Shown: piece by piece, positions 33,227 through 42,550 of the stretch
How positions within the stretch are numbered: position 1 is the first letter of the stretch
How the letters are laid out: the number at the start of each line of letters is the position of its first letter
Assembly (NCBI GenBank): GCA_025506515.1
Contig: CM046444.1
Location: 118,730,930-118,794,929 of the forward strand
DNA: 64,000 nucleotides
Reading direction: 5' to 3'
From: Flaveria trinervia
Lineage: Eukaryota; Streptophyta; Magnoliopsida; Asterales; Asteraceae
Made by a program: the position numbers and the translations under genes
Notes under the pieces: generated by a model
Databases searched by the model: none
Told to the model about the DNA's origin: nothing
What the model saw: the letters and a program-made list of their open reading frames with translations, nothing else

Positions 33227-34990
33227 TTAACTCATTAATTGAACCTGTTGGATAACTGCTTGGAGTGAGTTAGTAACAAGTAACTCACGATCCATGAAAA
33301 ATGTCGGTTGCTTAATTTGTGGTGATGCACCCTCACCACCCAACATATGAACCACATATGACATATTTGGCCAATCTCCTGCATTTTGTTGGACGCATGA
33401 CAACCCAGCTTCGATTGATCTTAAAACTTCACATGGACAACATGACTCTGCTATGCTTGCATCTACTAGTTCCATTGACCTGCCTTCTTTATATAAACTC
33501 CATGCCTGATTATAATTTAGAAAAAAATGTTATTAGTAGGAGCCTGGGTAGTTGCATAATTGAATGTTTGAAAATCGATGCAGTAGTTTCTAACTAGTGA
33601 ACATACATGTCCGATAAGATTACTTTCATGCTAGGAGTGAATAATCAATGCCCTGTTTCTTTACCGCTCACAATCTCCAACACCAATACGCCAAAGCTAA
33701 ATACATCAGACTTTATTGAGAAAAGACCATTGAGTGCATACTCAGGGGCCATGTAACCACTGCAGCCAGGAAAGTGGTTATATGAGCATATTAATCAACT
33801 CAAGAATAATAGAAACAAATTGTTGATTCTCATGGCTTACTATGTTCCCATAACTCGTTTTGTGTTTGCTTGGGTCTCGTTTCCTCCAACACTTCTAGCT
33901 AAACTGAAGTCCGATATCTTAGGGTTCATATCCTAATCTAGTAGAATGTTGCTAGCTTTAAGATCTCTATGGATGATTCTCAATCGAGAATCTTAATGTA
34001 GGTACAGAAGTCCCCTAGTGATTCCTTTGATAATGTTAAAGCGTTTTGTCCAATCTAGGAGCATTCTTTTTGATGTATCTGCCCGTCACATTGGTTTAGT
34101 TATTTATAGTTCCTGTAGAGGGAAGTTCCTAATGCTAAACAAATATTCAAAATTATGTAGTTTGTGTATATGATAAATCTAACCAAATATAAATGAGTCT
34201 AAGCTTTTATTTGGCATGTACTCATAGATCAACAGTTTCTCGTCTCCTTGTATGGAACAACCTAGCATCTTCACAAGATTTCGGTGCTGAAGTTTTGAAA
34301 TGTAAATAACTTCGTTCTTGAACTCATCAACTCCTTGGGTGGAAGTCTTGGAGAGGCGCTTAACCGCAATCTCCTGTCCTTCTAGCAGTCCCTGGAGATT
34401 ATCATTTACCTTGTGAAAAGGTATACAAACCGAAAAAGGTGACATTGATTCGTATCTTTTTAGTATTAAATGATTCACGTTTAGTTTCTTTATTATTAAT
34501 TGATGAGGGTACGATACTATCATGTTATACTTGTTGGTTTCAGGCTCAAAATTACACACTTACAAACTATCTTGCTTTCATTACTTGCAAGCCATACACA
34601 TTAATAGACTAAAAACATCATGCAAACATGGATCACTATTCCTATATAATAGATCGACCACTACTAAACATTCACTACTCCACTACCTAGATTAATTAAA
34701 AATGAAAAGTTGCTACTTATATAATTTAAATAAAACACATGACTTAAATATTAGACCTGCGACCCCGACTTGAACCGATCAAGATTAACCCAATATTTAC
34801 TAGTTGAATACTTATATTCGAGTAATACCTTATAAAATGGTCCAAATCCACCCTCACCAAGTTTTTTGTCAGGTGAAAAACTTGCTGTTGCAATAGCTAT
34901 TTTAGTGAAGCTAAACATTTGTAGCTGAATGTCTTCTTTCTGGCTTTCACATACATTTTGGGGCCACCCTGTTTTAGCAAACAAACGCAC
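33227..34990 (-). pseudogene. Receptor-like kinase pseudogene: kinase exons
   Basis: Exon pieces in order: 34968-34831 with the glycine loop LGEGGFGPFYK; about 34393-34183 with EIAVKRLS (ATP-binding Lys), NEVIYISKLQHRNLVKMLG and YEYMPNKSLDSFIFG; about 34070-33842 with LDWTKRFNIIKGI, IIHRDLKASNILLD and KISDFSLAR; about 33775-33640 with GYMAPEYALNGLFSIKSDV; and about 33540-33227 with AWSLYKEG and LSCVQQNAGDWPNMSYVV. Introns have GT..AG ends where checked (34183, 34831). The activation-loop DFG glycine is replaced by serine and two sense codons in the HRDLK exon are now stops, so it cannot make an active kinase. Confidence 0.88.
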
Positions 34991-35083
34991 CCATTAAAAT
35001 TTCACTTGCGGCACGCATTTCAAATACTAACTCATAAAACTGAAATAATCCACTTCAAGTACATATGCACTAGTTTTATTAGA

Positions 35084-35693
35084 TTACACCAATTTACTGG
35101 TGATGTTAGTTTTCCTACCTCTGTTGGCGTCCCTCCTTTTACGCCGTGCATACCACACCCATGTAGAGAAGAAGCCTATGAGAAGAACCGCCGGACATAT
35201 TACAAGTAAGATTATTTTAATGTTTGCTCCTCCATTCTTCTTGAAAGCTGATAGATAAACTGTATGATATTTGCATAACAACAATTTTAATTTGAAAACA
35301 TGTAACCAGATGAAATAGCTACCTTATTTAAAATTAAGATCAGTACCTAATTCCGTGGAACCATTCTTACAAATATATCCAGACCACCATTGCTATCAGA
35401 AACATCTCTGATGTCCTTAAGGTCACTGAACCAAAGCAAGCAGCCTCTTCCCATGAACATGATGTCTGTATTTGCATAAGCTACACAAGAACAGTTTTCT
35501 AAGCATTTTACTGCATATTTGTCAGCTGTCATGCTTCTGTTAAACCATGTGCTTTGTGTGTCTGGCAATTTGACATTAGAATAACTGAAAAACCATCTGA
35601 TCTATTCTTGCAATCCAATGGCGTTCGCCTCACACAACCGCCTGACCAATCTGCTATCTCCAGTCCTGCTGATTTCTTGGCACAAATCTTGTC
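35084..35693 (-). pseudogene. Receptor-like kinase pseudogene: PAN domain and transmembrane exon
   Basis: 35693-35347 continues the extracellular exon after Cop-R: a FVPRNQQDW-like block, EIADWSGGCVRRTPLDC (in a shifted frame), KLPDTQSTWFNRSM, KCLENCSCVAYANTD and GCLLWFSDLKDIRD, the cysteine pattern of a PAN/apple domain. The next exon (about 35254-35121) encodes IKIILLVICPAVLLIGFFST, a clear membrane span, followed by the basic stop-transfer segment RRKRRD and donor GTAGGAAAAC. Confidence 0.87.
35689..35693. repeat. Cop-R target-site duplication, left (TTGTC)
   Basis: TTGTC precedes the 5' LTR and recurs at 40440-40444 after the 3' LTR. Confidence 0.9.
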
Positions 35694-35846
35694 TATTAGA
35701 CTAGAATTATATTAGTGTTGGCTATCCCACATTGGTACTAGGAAGAATTATTGTGTAAACTTGAATAGGATAAATACCTCATATAATCATCAATTCAATA
35801 ATACAATACAATTACAAAATACAATTACTGATTACCAAGTTTAACT
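35694..35846 (+). repeat. Cop-R 5' LTR (153 bp)
   Basis: TATTAGACTAGAATT...ACCAAGTTTAACT. Identical by eye to 40287-40439. The TGTTGGCTATCCCACATTGG motif lies inside it, not at its edge. Confidence 0.92.
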
Positions 35847-35860
35847 TGGTATCAGAGCCA
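35847..35860 (+). other. Cop-R primer-binding site (tRNA-iMet)
   Basis: TGGTATCAGAGCCA directly abuts the 5' LTR; perfect complement of initiator tRNA-Met 3' end. Confidence 0.93.
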
Positions 35861-35973
35861 TCAACCCTAGCAGCCAGCCATCAACCCTAGCAGCCTGCCA
35901 TCAACCCTAGCCGTCGCATCACCATAAATTGGCCAAGAACAACCACAATCTGCCGCAAACAAATACAACAACA

Positions 35974-37220
35974 ATGACTACCATCACAGCCTTCGATCAC
36001 AAAGAAAAGGCCATCCACAACTCTCACAAATTCAGTTTTTCCCTAAAACCTGACAACCATGGCCACTGGAAACTTCTGATGGAACCGTTTCTAGTAACAA
36101 ACAAACTTTTCGGCTACGTAGATGGTACGATTCCTTGCCCGGCAGCTACCATTCAGACCCCATCTTCATCCGAGGGCGCAAAAACAACAAAAATCAATCC
36201 AGAATATTCTGCATGGGTATCCAATGACTCCCATGTACGTATGATTATTCTATCCACAGTTTCTGAAAGTACCATTCAACATGCTCAAGGTACTACAACC
36301 TCAAGAGAATTATGGATTTCTTTTGAACGAGCCTTTTCTCCCCATACTTCCTCCCGTGAGTACACGTTGAAGACTCAACTGCTGCGTATTGAGATGAAAC
36401 CTGATGAATCTTCCTTTGATTACTTGACACGGGCTAAGGAGTATGCTAATGCTCTTGCTAATATAGGAGAACCGGTAAAAGAAAAAGATTTAGTAATGCT
36501 TGTTATCTCCGGTCTTCGTCCTGAATATAACGGACTCAAGACTGCAGCCCTAACAAAACAATTAGCATTGAATGAACTTCATGCTGTCTTTGCAGACCAC
36601 GATTACATGCTGCAAAAGAATGATAAAAGTACCCTCTCTCCTACACAAGCTTTCAACACAGTACTCAAACCACCATCTACCGCCACCAATTCACAGGTTC
36701 TACAGCCATCCGATGCTGCTGTTCAAGCTGTCCAACAGCTTGCGGCCCAACTAGGGCTGCAACTGCAGATCCCTTCGCAGCCCCAATCCTTCTACACCAA
36801 CCGGTCATCAAACAACCGCAATAATCGCTCCAATAACAACCGAGGACGCGGAGGCTTCAATCAACAAAACAACCGCAATAATGGAGGTAATCGAAATCAT
36901 TTTAGTTGGGCATCTAACCAGAATACTGTGTATGGATCTTGTAACAGGTGCGGCATCGGACATATCCCATCTCAGTGCCCGAACCGTGACCCAGCCACCA
37001 CTCGGCCAAGACAGCAACCCTCGGCCAACTTTGCTGATTACAGGTCACAAACATCATCAACTTGGCTTCCAGACACAGGTTCCAGTCACCATGTTGCACC
37101 GGACCTCTCGGGGTTTGACAATTCTGAAGCATATCATGGCAGTGACAGTCTTCATGTTGGTAACGGTAAGGGTCTACCTATTTTCCACATTGGCGCCAAA
37201 CACTTCCACTCACCAACCAC
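35974..37220 (+). pseudogene. Cop-R gag and protease
   Basis: The first in-frame ATG is 35974 (MTTITAFDHKEKAIHN); the open frame extends further left only from a TTG at 35929. The capsid part has HWKLLMEPFLVTNKLFGYVD (about 36065-36125), SRELWISFERAFSP and LVMLVISGLRPEYNGLKTA. An Asn/Arg-rich basic stretch (about 36795-36905) leads to one CCHC knuckle CNRCGIGHIPSQC (about 36940-36980). The protease shows TWLPDTGSSHHVAPDLSGF (about 37060-37120) with the intact DTG catalytic motif. A one-base frameshift near 37220 disconnects it from the rest of pol; the open frame runs on out of register to 37341. Confidence 0.9.
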
Positions 37221-40200
37221 ACCTTTAACCTTCGTAACATTCTTCATGTTCCTCAAATTAAACAAAATCTTCTTTCTGTTCAAAAATTTTGTCATGACAA
37301 CCATGTTTACTTTGAATTTCATTCCTCTTTCTTTTGTGTGAAGGACAAGGCTACCCACACTACCCTCCTCACGGGTCCCAGCATTGACGGGCTTTACTCC
37401 CTCAACATCCCATGTTTTCAAAGAGTTCCTAAAGTTGTTTTCTCTACAATTTGCACCTTCTCCAACATTTGGCATCAAAGATTAGGACATCCTCACCCAC
37501 AGCTCTTGAAGTCAATGCTATCTTCTTATCATTTACCTTTAAATAATAATTGTTCTACTTCTTTTTGTGAATCTTGTTCTATTGGTAAATCTTCAAAACA
37601 ACATTTATTGAATTCTCCTTTTAAAAGTTCTCATGTGTTAGATCTTGTGTTTTGTGATGTTTGGGGTCCATCTGCTGTGACATCTATTGAAGGTCATAAT
37701 TATTTTCTTTTATGTGTTGACCATTATTCTAAATTTATGTGGTTTTTCCCTTTCAAATTAAAATCCGAAGTGTTTTCACTATTTAAACAATTCTTCATCA
37801 TGGCCGAACGTCAATTTGGTACAAAACTTAAACAAGTCCAAACCGACTGGGGTGGTGAATTTCAAAACCTATCTCCTTTTTTTCGCTCCCTCGGGGTTGT
37901 TCACCGTCTCTCGTGTCCACACACGAGTGAACAAAACAGCATTGTGGAACGGCGACATCGCCATGTCGTGGAAACCGGCCTCACCCTACTAGCCCATTCT
38001 CATGTTCCACACCGTTTTTGGAACTATGCTTTTGACACTGCGGTCTATCTCATCAACCGCATGCCCTCTCGTCACAACTCCTCAATCTCACCGTTTCAAC
38101 ACCTCTTTAATCGTCCACCCGATTACTCATTCCTACGAGTTTTCGGCTCTCAGTGTTTCCCACATCTCCGTCCTTATAACAAACACAAAATCGAGTTCCG
38201 TTCCACACCATGTGTCTTTTTAGGCTACAGCCCGGACCACCACGGTTATCGTTGCTTCGACCCTCAAGCTGGCCGTCTCTATATTGCACGCCATGTTCGA
38301 TTCAACGAACTGTGCTTCCCTTTCGGCCAACCAAAACAAACCTCAACCGCACCACCACCCACCGACCCCTACCTCTCTACCTACCCGGACCCTTACACCC
38401 CTGACGAACCTCCCACAAACTCCGACACACCTAACCCTATTTCACCAGCTGATACACCTGCCCCATCCATCCCTACCCCGCCTCCACCACCAAGACCTCC
38501 TCTTCTCCACACTTATCAACGTCGCTCCAAATCCTCCAACACCACCCCACCATCATCAAACATAGACCCACCACCACCCGCTGCCACTACCCACCACAAC
38601 CAGCCCCCTCGCCCACGCCCTCCCAACCTCCGTCCCAATCCCAAACCTGCCAAACCATTTACCCCAGCCTCATTCCACACCGACACACATGACCCAAATA
38701 CCGTCCCACCCTCCTTTACTGTTGCCAACAATATTCCCCACTGGCGGGCTGCCATGGCTAATGAATATTCAGCCCTATTAAGGAATGGGACGTGGTCTCT
38801 GGTTCCTCGTGTCCCTGGTTCTAATGTTGTCGATTGCAAATGGGTTTATAAAATCAAACGCGATCCCGCAGGGGCAATACAACGGTACAAAGCACGGTTA
38901 TGTGCACGAGGTTTTAGACAACAGTCCGGTATTGATTATGATGATACCTTCAGTCCAGTGGTCAAGGCAACTACAATTCGCCTTGTGTTATCTTTAGCTG
39001 TCACACAACGGTGGCCATTACGACAGCTTGACATTGAAAATGCCTTTCTCCATGGGGATCTTCAGGAGACCGTTTATCTACAACAACCACCGGGTTTTGT
39101 CGATCCAACCAAACCGAATCATGTTTGCCTTCTGCATAAATCTCTTTATGGTTTAAAACAGGCCCCTCGAGCATGGTTTCATCAGTTATCTACTACACTT
39201 CACAAGCTTGGGTTTCATGGTTCTAAAACCGACCCTTCCTTGTTTATTTTTTCCTCGGGCCGCACATTACTTTATATGCTTGTCTACGTTGATGATATAA
39301 TTTTGACGGGTAATGATCCACGTGCTATTGACTCAGTGATTCAACAATTGGGTCGCATTTTCCCTGTTCAAGACATGGGCCGTTTATCATATTTCTTGGG
39401 CATTGAGGTTGTTCCCAAAGGCACAGATATTGTACTCTCCCAACAAAAATACATCCTGGAGCTCCTACAGAAAGCGGGTCTATCCGATGCCAAACCTGTC
39501 TCGTCTCCTATCACTACCACAGCCAATTTAGCCTTGGGAGACAACCCACTTTTCGACAACCCAGTCCGATATCGTCAAGTCGTCGGCGGTCTCCAATATG
39601 CCACGTTGTCCAGGCCCGACATAGCTTTTGCAGTTAACAAAGTGTGCCAATATATACACTCACCGACTGAAAATCACTGGTCCACTGTTAAGCGCATCTT
39701 GCGCTATCTCAAAGGCACTCTCTCTTATGGACTTCTCCTTCAACAGCACTCAAACTGTGTTCTTCATGCCTATGCAGACTCCACACACAACAATCTCTCT
39801 GCTTTCTCGGATGCGGACTAGGCAGGTTGTCCGGATGACCGTCGATCCACGGGGGGGGGGGGGGGGGTATGCTATTTATTTGGGTTCGAATCTCGTATCA
39901 TGTTCTGCACGAAAACAGAAGACTGTCTCTCGGTCATCTACAGAGTCCGAATACAAAGCCCTCGCAGATGCTGTTGCCGAACTGACATGGTTACAAGCTC
40001 TCCTTCGTGAGTTACATGTTCCCATACGGTCTGCTCCTACTTTATGGTGTGATAATCTGGGTGCAACATACATGTCGGCTAACCCGTGTTTCATGCCCGC
40101 ACAAAACATGTTGAAGTGGATTATCACTTTGTTCGAGAAAAGGTTGCTCAAGGACAGCTATCGGTTCAGTTTATTACCACCGATGATCAGATTGCAGATG

Positions 40201-40274
40201 TTTTTACAAAACCCTTGCCTTCTCCAAAATTCTTACTTTTACGGTCCAAGCTAAGAGTCGCTTCCCGGCCTTAG
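37221..40274 (+). pseudogene. Cop-R pol: integrase, reverse transcriptase, RNase H
   Basis: Open from about 37221 to a TAG at 39819-39821. Integrase: IWHQRLGHPHPQLLKSMLS (about 37470-37530), CESCSIGKSSKQH, FCDVWGPS, QTDWGGEF (usual SD to TD) and the SIVERRHRHVVE glutamate region. A long Pro/Thr-rich linker follows (about 38330-38690). RT: WRAAMANEYSALLRNGTWSL, DCKWVYKIKRDPAG, QLDIENAFLHGDL, VYVDDIILTGND. RNase H: QYATLSRPDIAFAVN, AYADSTHNN, then the stop where DADW is expected, a 17-G run, SRSSTESEYKALADAVAEL, and a frameshift near 40085 before HVEVDYHFVREKV and the VFTKPLPSPKF end. Catalytic residues are otherwise kept. Confidence 0.92.
39851..39867 (+). repeat. 17-G homopolymer in Cop-R RNase H
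   Basis: Falls at the codons for the conserved STGGYA segment. A run this long at a coding position shifts the frame and is also a typical place for sequencing-length error. Confidence 0.9.
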
Positions 40275-40286
40275 CTTGCGGAGGGG
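40275..40286 (+). other. Cop-R polypurine tract
   Basis: CTTGCGGAGGGG immediately before the 3' LTR; the GGAGGGG core is the probable plus-strand primer. Confidence 0.75.
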
Positions 40287-40439
40287 TATTAGACTAGAAT
40301 TATATTAGTGTTGGCTATCCCACATTGGTACTAGGAAGAATTATTGTGTAAACTTGAATAGGATAAATACCTCATATAATCATCAATTCAATAATACAAT
40401 ACAATTACAAAATACAATTACTGATTACCAAGTTTAACT
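40287..40439 (+). repeat. Cop-R 3' LTR (153 bp)
   Basis: Same 153 bases as 35694-35846 by eye. Followed by TTGTC (40440-40444), the right target duplication. Confidence 0.92.
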
Positions 40440-41361
40440 TTGTCTCATCCAAGCATGAACATGTCTGCGAGGCCTCGATCCTGCAGGTTGCATAAGCACT
40501 ACAAATGTTGTATGTATCACAAATATCTTTTGGTATTGCCAAGATAACCTGCCATTTTTTACCATTTTCTGACCACACATAACGCTCAATTACCCCAGAT
40601 GAAGTCAAGGTGAACCTCCATACAGTAGAACTGTTTTCAAGATTAGGACTAAAAGCTACTGCAGTTTCATTATTGAATATAAAGCTCACATTCCGATTTA
40701 ACGCAGAATCTCTTTCAAACAACAAACTATTCCACGTACCGTGGAACTTGACCATCCCAGCTTGTTTCAACAGGTTTTGAGGATAACTGCTTGTGTCAAG
40801 GTGCCAGGAGAATTCACCTGGAGCTGGATCCGTTGTCGTTGTCCATGATGATAGATACCACTCTTTTCCCGTCAAGTAATCTCTCCCAAACTTCATGCCG
40901 GGTATAAAAGTATCAGTTGGATAATCAAAACTCTGCCAGATGACATTTTCAAGGTTTCCATTTATGACAACAAGATTACCGGTGTCAAGAAGCTCCGCAG
41001 TCGTGTTTCCTGACGCGGTTGTGTTGGATGACCAAGCCATATCACTGTTATTATTGAAGAGGGCCAGAACTCCCATATTAGTAACTTTCAACACATTTGA
41101 GGAGGCGGAAACAAGCGGTTTTCGTCTGTTGGCAACCCAAACCACTGTTCTAACAGAGATTTTCTTGTACCAGATACCAAGATATCAGTTTTCAGAGCTA
41201 CCAGGCCTGAAAAATCCCAGTTCAAAAACTCCGTTTGGAGAAACCAAGGTGTCTCCGTCTGTCAAAGATCGCGAATCTGAAATGGTGTGGAGTTCAGCGG
41301 AGTCTATTTTGTGAAAGGAAAGTGAAGAAAACAGAAGAAGAAATATTACTACTCCCTCCAT
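40440..41361 (-). pseudogene. Receptor-like kinase pseudogene: signal peptide, B-lectin, S-locus domain
   Basis: Starts at ATG 41361 with the hydrophobic MEGVVIFLLLFSSLS, a good signal peptide. The B-lectin domain follows: DTLVSPNGVFELGFFRPGSS, then a TGA at 41185-41187 where Arg is likely, then LGIWYKKI, VVWVANRRKPLV, LLDTGNLVV and VIWQSFDYPTDTFIPGMKFG. The S-locus glycoprotein part has PAPGEFSWHLD, VWRFTLTSSGVIERYVW and the CDTYNICSAYATC cysteine cluster. Cop-R interrupts directly after ASQTCSCLDE. Confidence 0.88.
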
Positions 41362-42045
41362 AAGACTTTTGCTCTATTTTCTGCAAATAATAACTTAGTA
41401 CTTTGATTATTTAGAATATCATAAAAGTTTGAGATATTATTATGTTCATCGTCCAATCATTTAGAATACTTTTCAAAGTCTTTTATCATTTTCTAAAATA
41501 GTATCCCCTGTATATATGTATGACTAGCTTTTGGGTTGCCGGTTGACTATCCGTGGTCAATATTGGAATACAATCGAGTTTTATTAGGATTAAGCCGACA
41601 GATCCAACTAGGAGTTTGGATAGTACTTCGTTCAATCGAGACGAAGGTTTTGGATGTAGAGACCAGCTTTTGAGGTCCCAAGATCGCGATTTCATGGTCT
41701 CCTGTTTTCATGTTGAATTATTCTTCCTTTTTGCTTTAATAGTTTGATTCCATGCTTCTTATTGTGTTATCGCAATAGTATGATGTGTGTTGTATACTTG
41801 TATTCTACAGTTCTATGATGTGTGTTAAAGTAGTAAATCTTTCATTGGTGTGACGTTTAGATTTTTTCTATGTAAGCCTTTTGCCCGACTAAAAGTAGCA
41901 ATTCAGCAACAATCGAAGGGAACACAAGATTGCTATTACACGTGATGTTTTCATTACTTGAGAAGTCATATATAGTACTAAGAGTTTTATAGATGTCCTA
42001 GAGCTTTATTACTGTAGCCAAGATCTAGAGTATTCTTTGACATTT
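41362..42045. other. Region upstream of receptor-kinase pseudogene; nothing recognised
   Basis: Would hold the former promoter (minus strand). No coding region or known repeat is recognised; base composition is AT-rich with short low-complexity runs. Confidence 0.5.
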
Positions 42046-42550
42046 ACATATTTTCCCTCTCTAAAATCATTAATTACATATTTATCAAAATCTAAAAATT
42101 AATTACATATTTATCTTTTTAAAACATATACATTACATGTTTACTCGTTATATTAAAATTATTTATAATAATTATATACTCGTATTTTAACTAAATCATT
42201 TTTATACATTTTACTTCCAAAGACTATGAGTTACGTAGTTACCTAAATTCGAATCTTCTGTATAAATAAAAACAATAAAATTTCACCTCGTTTTAAAAAA
42301 CAATAACTGATAATCAAACTTATATCTTCAAATACAAAATACAATTGTCAAAGATTTCAAACTTTTATAATAATAAAACATTATATGTAAAAATCACTTA
42401 GTAAAAACAAGATAAAATAATTATTTAATAGGTTAAGTTAATGAAATGGATAAATATGTAATATATATGTTTTAGAAAGAGAATATATGTAATTAATTTT
42501 TTAGCTTGGGGAAATATGTAATTTATGATTTTAGGAAAGAGAAATATATA
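42046..42550. mobile_element. Long imperfect inverted repeat, MITE-like
   Basis: Arms of about 95 bp (42046-42139 and 42453-42550) are reverse complements with modest mismatch, e.g. ATTAATTACATATTTATC on the left against ATATGTAATTAATTTTTTAG on the right, around a loop of about 310 bp that is AT-rich and non-coding. No clear target duplication was found. Could be a MITE or the decayed ends of a larger DNA transposon. Confidence 0.5.

Larger units (their letters stand above)
35694..40439 (+). mobile_element. Cop-R: Ale/Retrofit-type Copia, 4746 bp, in receptor-kinase exon
   Basis: Two 153-bp LTRs that look identical, a 5-bp TTGTC target duplication, primer site, a single gag-pol frame (now broken) and a polypurine tract. 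Small size, short LTRs and the motifs VYVDDIILTGND and GGLQYATLSRPDIAFAVNKV fit the Ale (Retrofit/Hopscotch) lineage. The LTR termini are TA...CT instead of TG...CA, a rarer terminal type reported for some plant Copia elements. It is inserted in the coding strand of the receptor-kinase pseudogene, opposite in orientation. Confidence 0.93.
33227..41361 (-). pseudogene. G-type lectin S-receptor-like Ser/Thr kinase, split by Cop-R
   Basis: A plasma-membrane receptor kinase family in plants: B-lectin, S-locus glycoprotein, PAN, one transmembrane segment, cytoplasmic kinase. All parts are present on the minus strand from ATG 41361 to a stop at 33227, over about seven exons, interrupted by Cop-R at 35694-40439. 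Disabling changes include a TGA at 41185-41187 in the lectin domain, frameshifts near 35655 and 35600, stops in the kinase HRDLK exon (near 33996 and 33938), DFG changed to DFS and a stop near 33640. It is the only host gene recognised in the window. Confidence 0.88.

Noticed and set aside
35717..35736. TGTTGGCTATCCCACATTGG as the true Cop-R LTR start
   Set aside because: The 23 bp before it are identical in both LTRs and the TTGTC duplication places the border at 35694.
35929..35973. Extended N-terminus of Cop-R gag
   Set aside because: The leftmost codon is TTG; the first in-frame ATG is 35974 and fits better.
38107..38289. Minus-strand frames inside Cop-R pol, also 38516-38839 and 36808-37132
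   Set aside because: Shadows of the Pro/Thr-rich and Asn/Arg-rich coding stretches with no family match.
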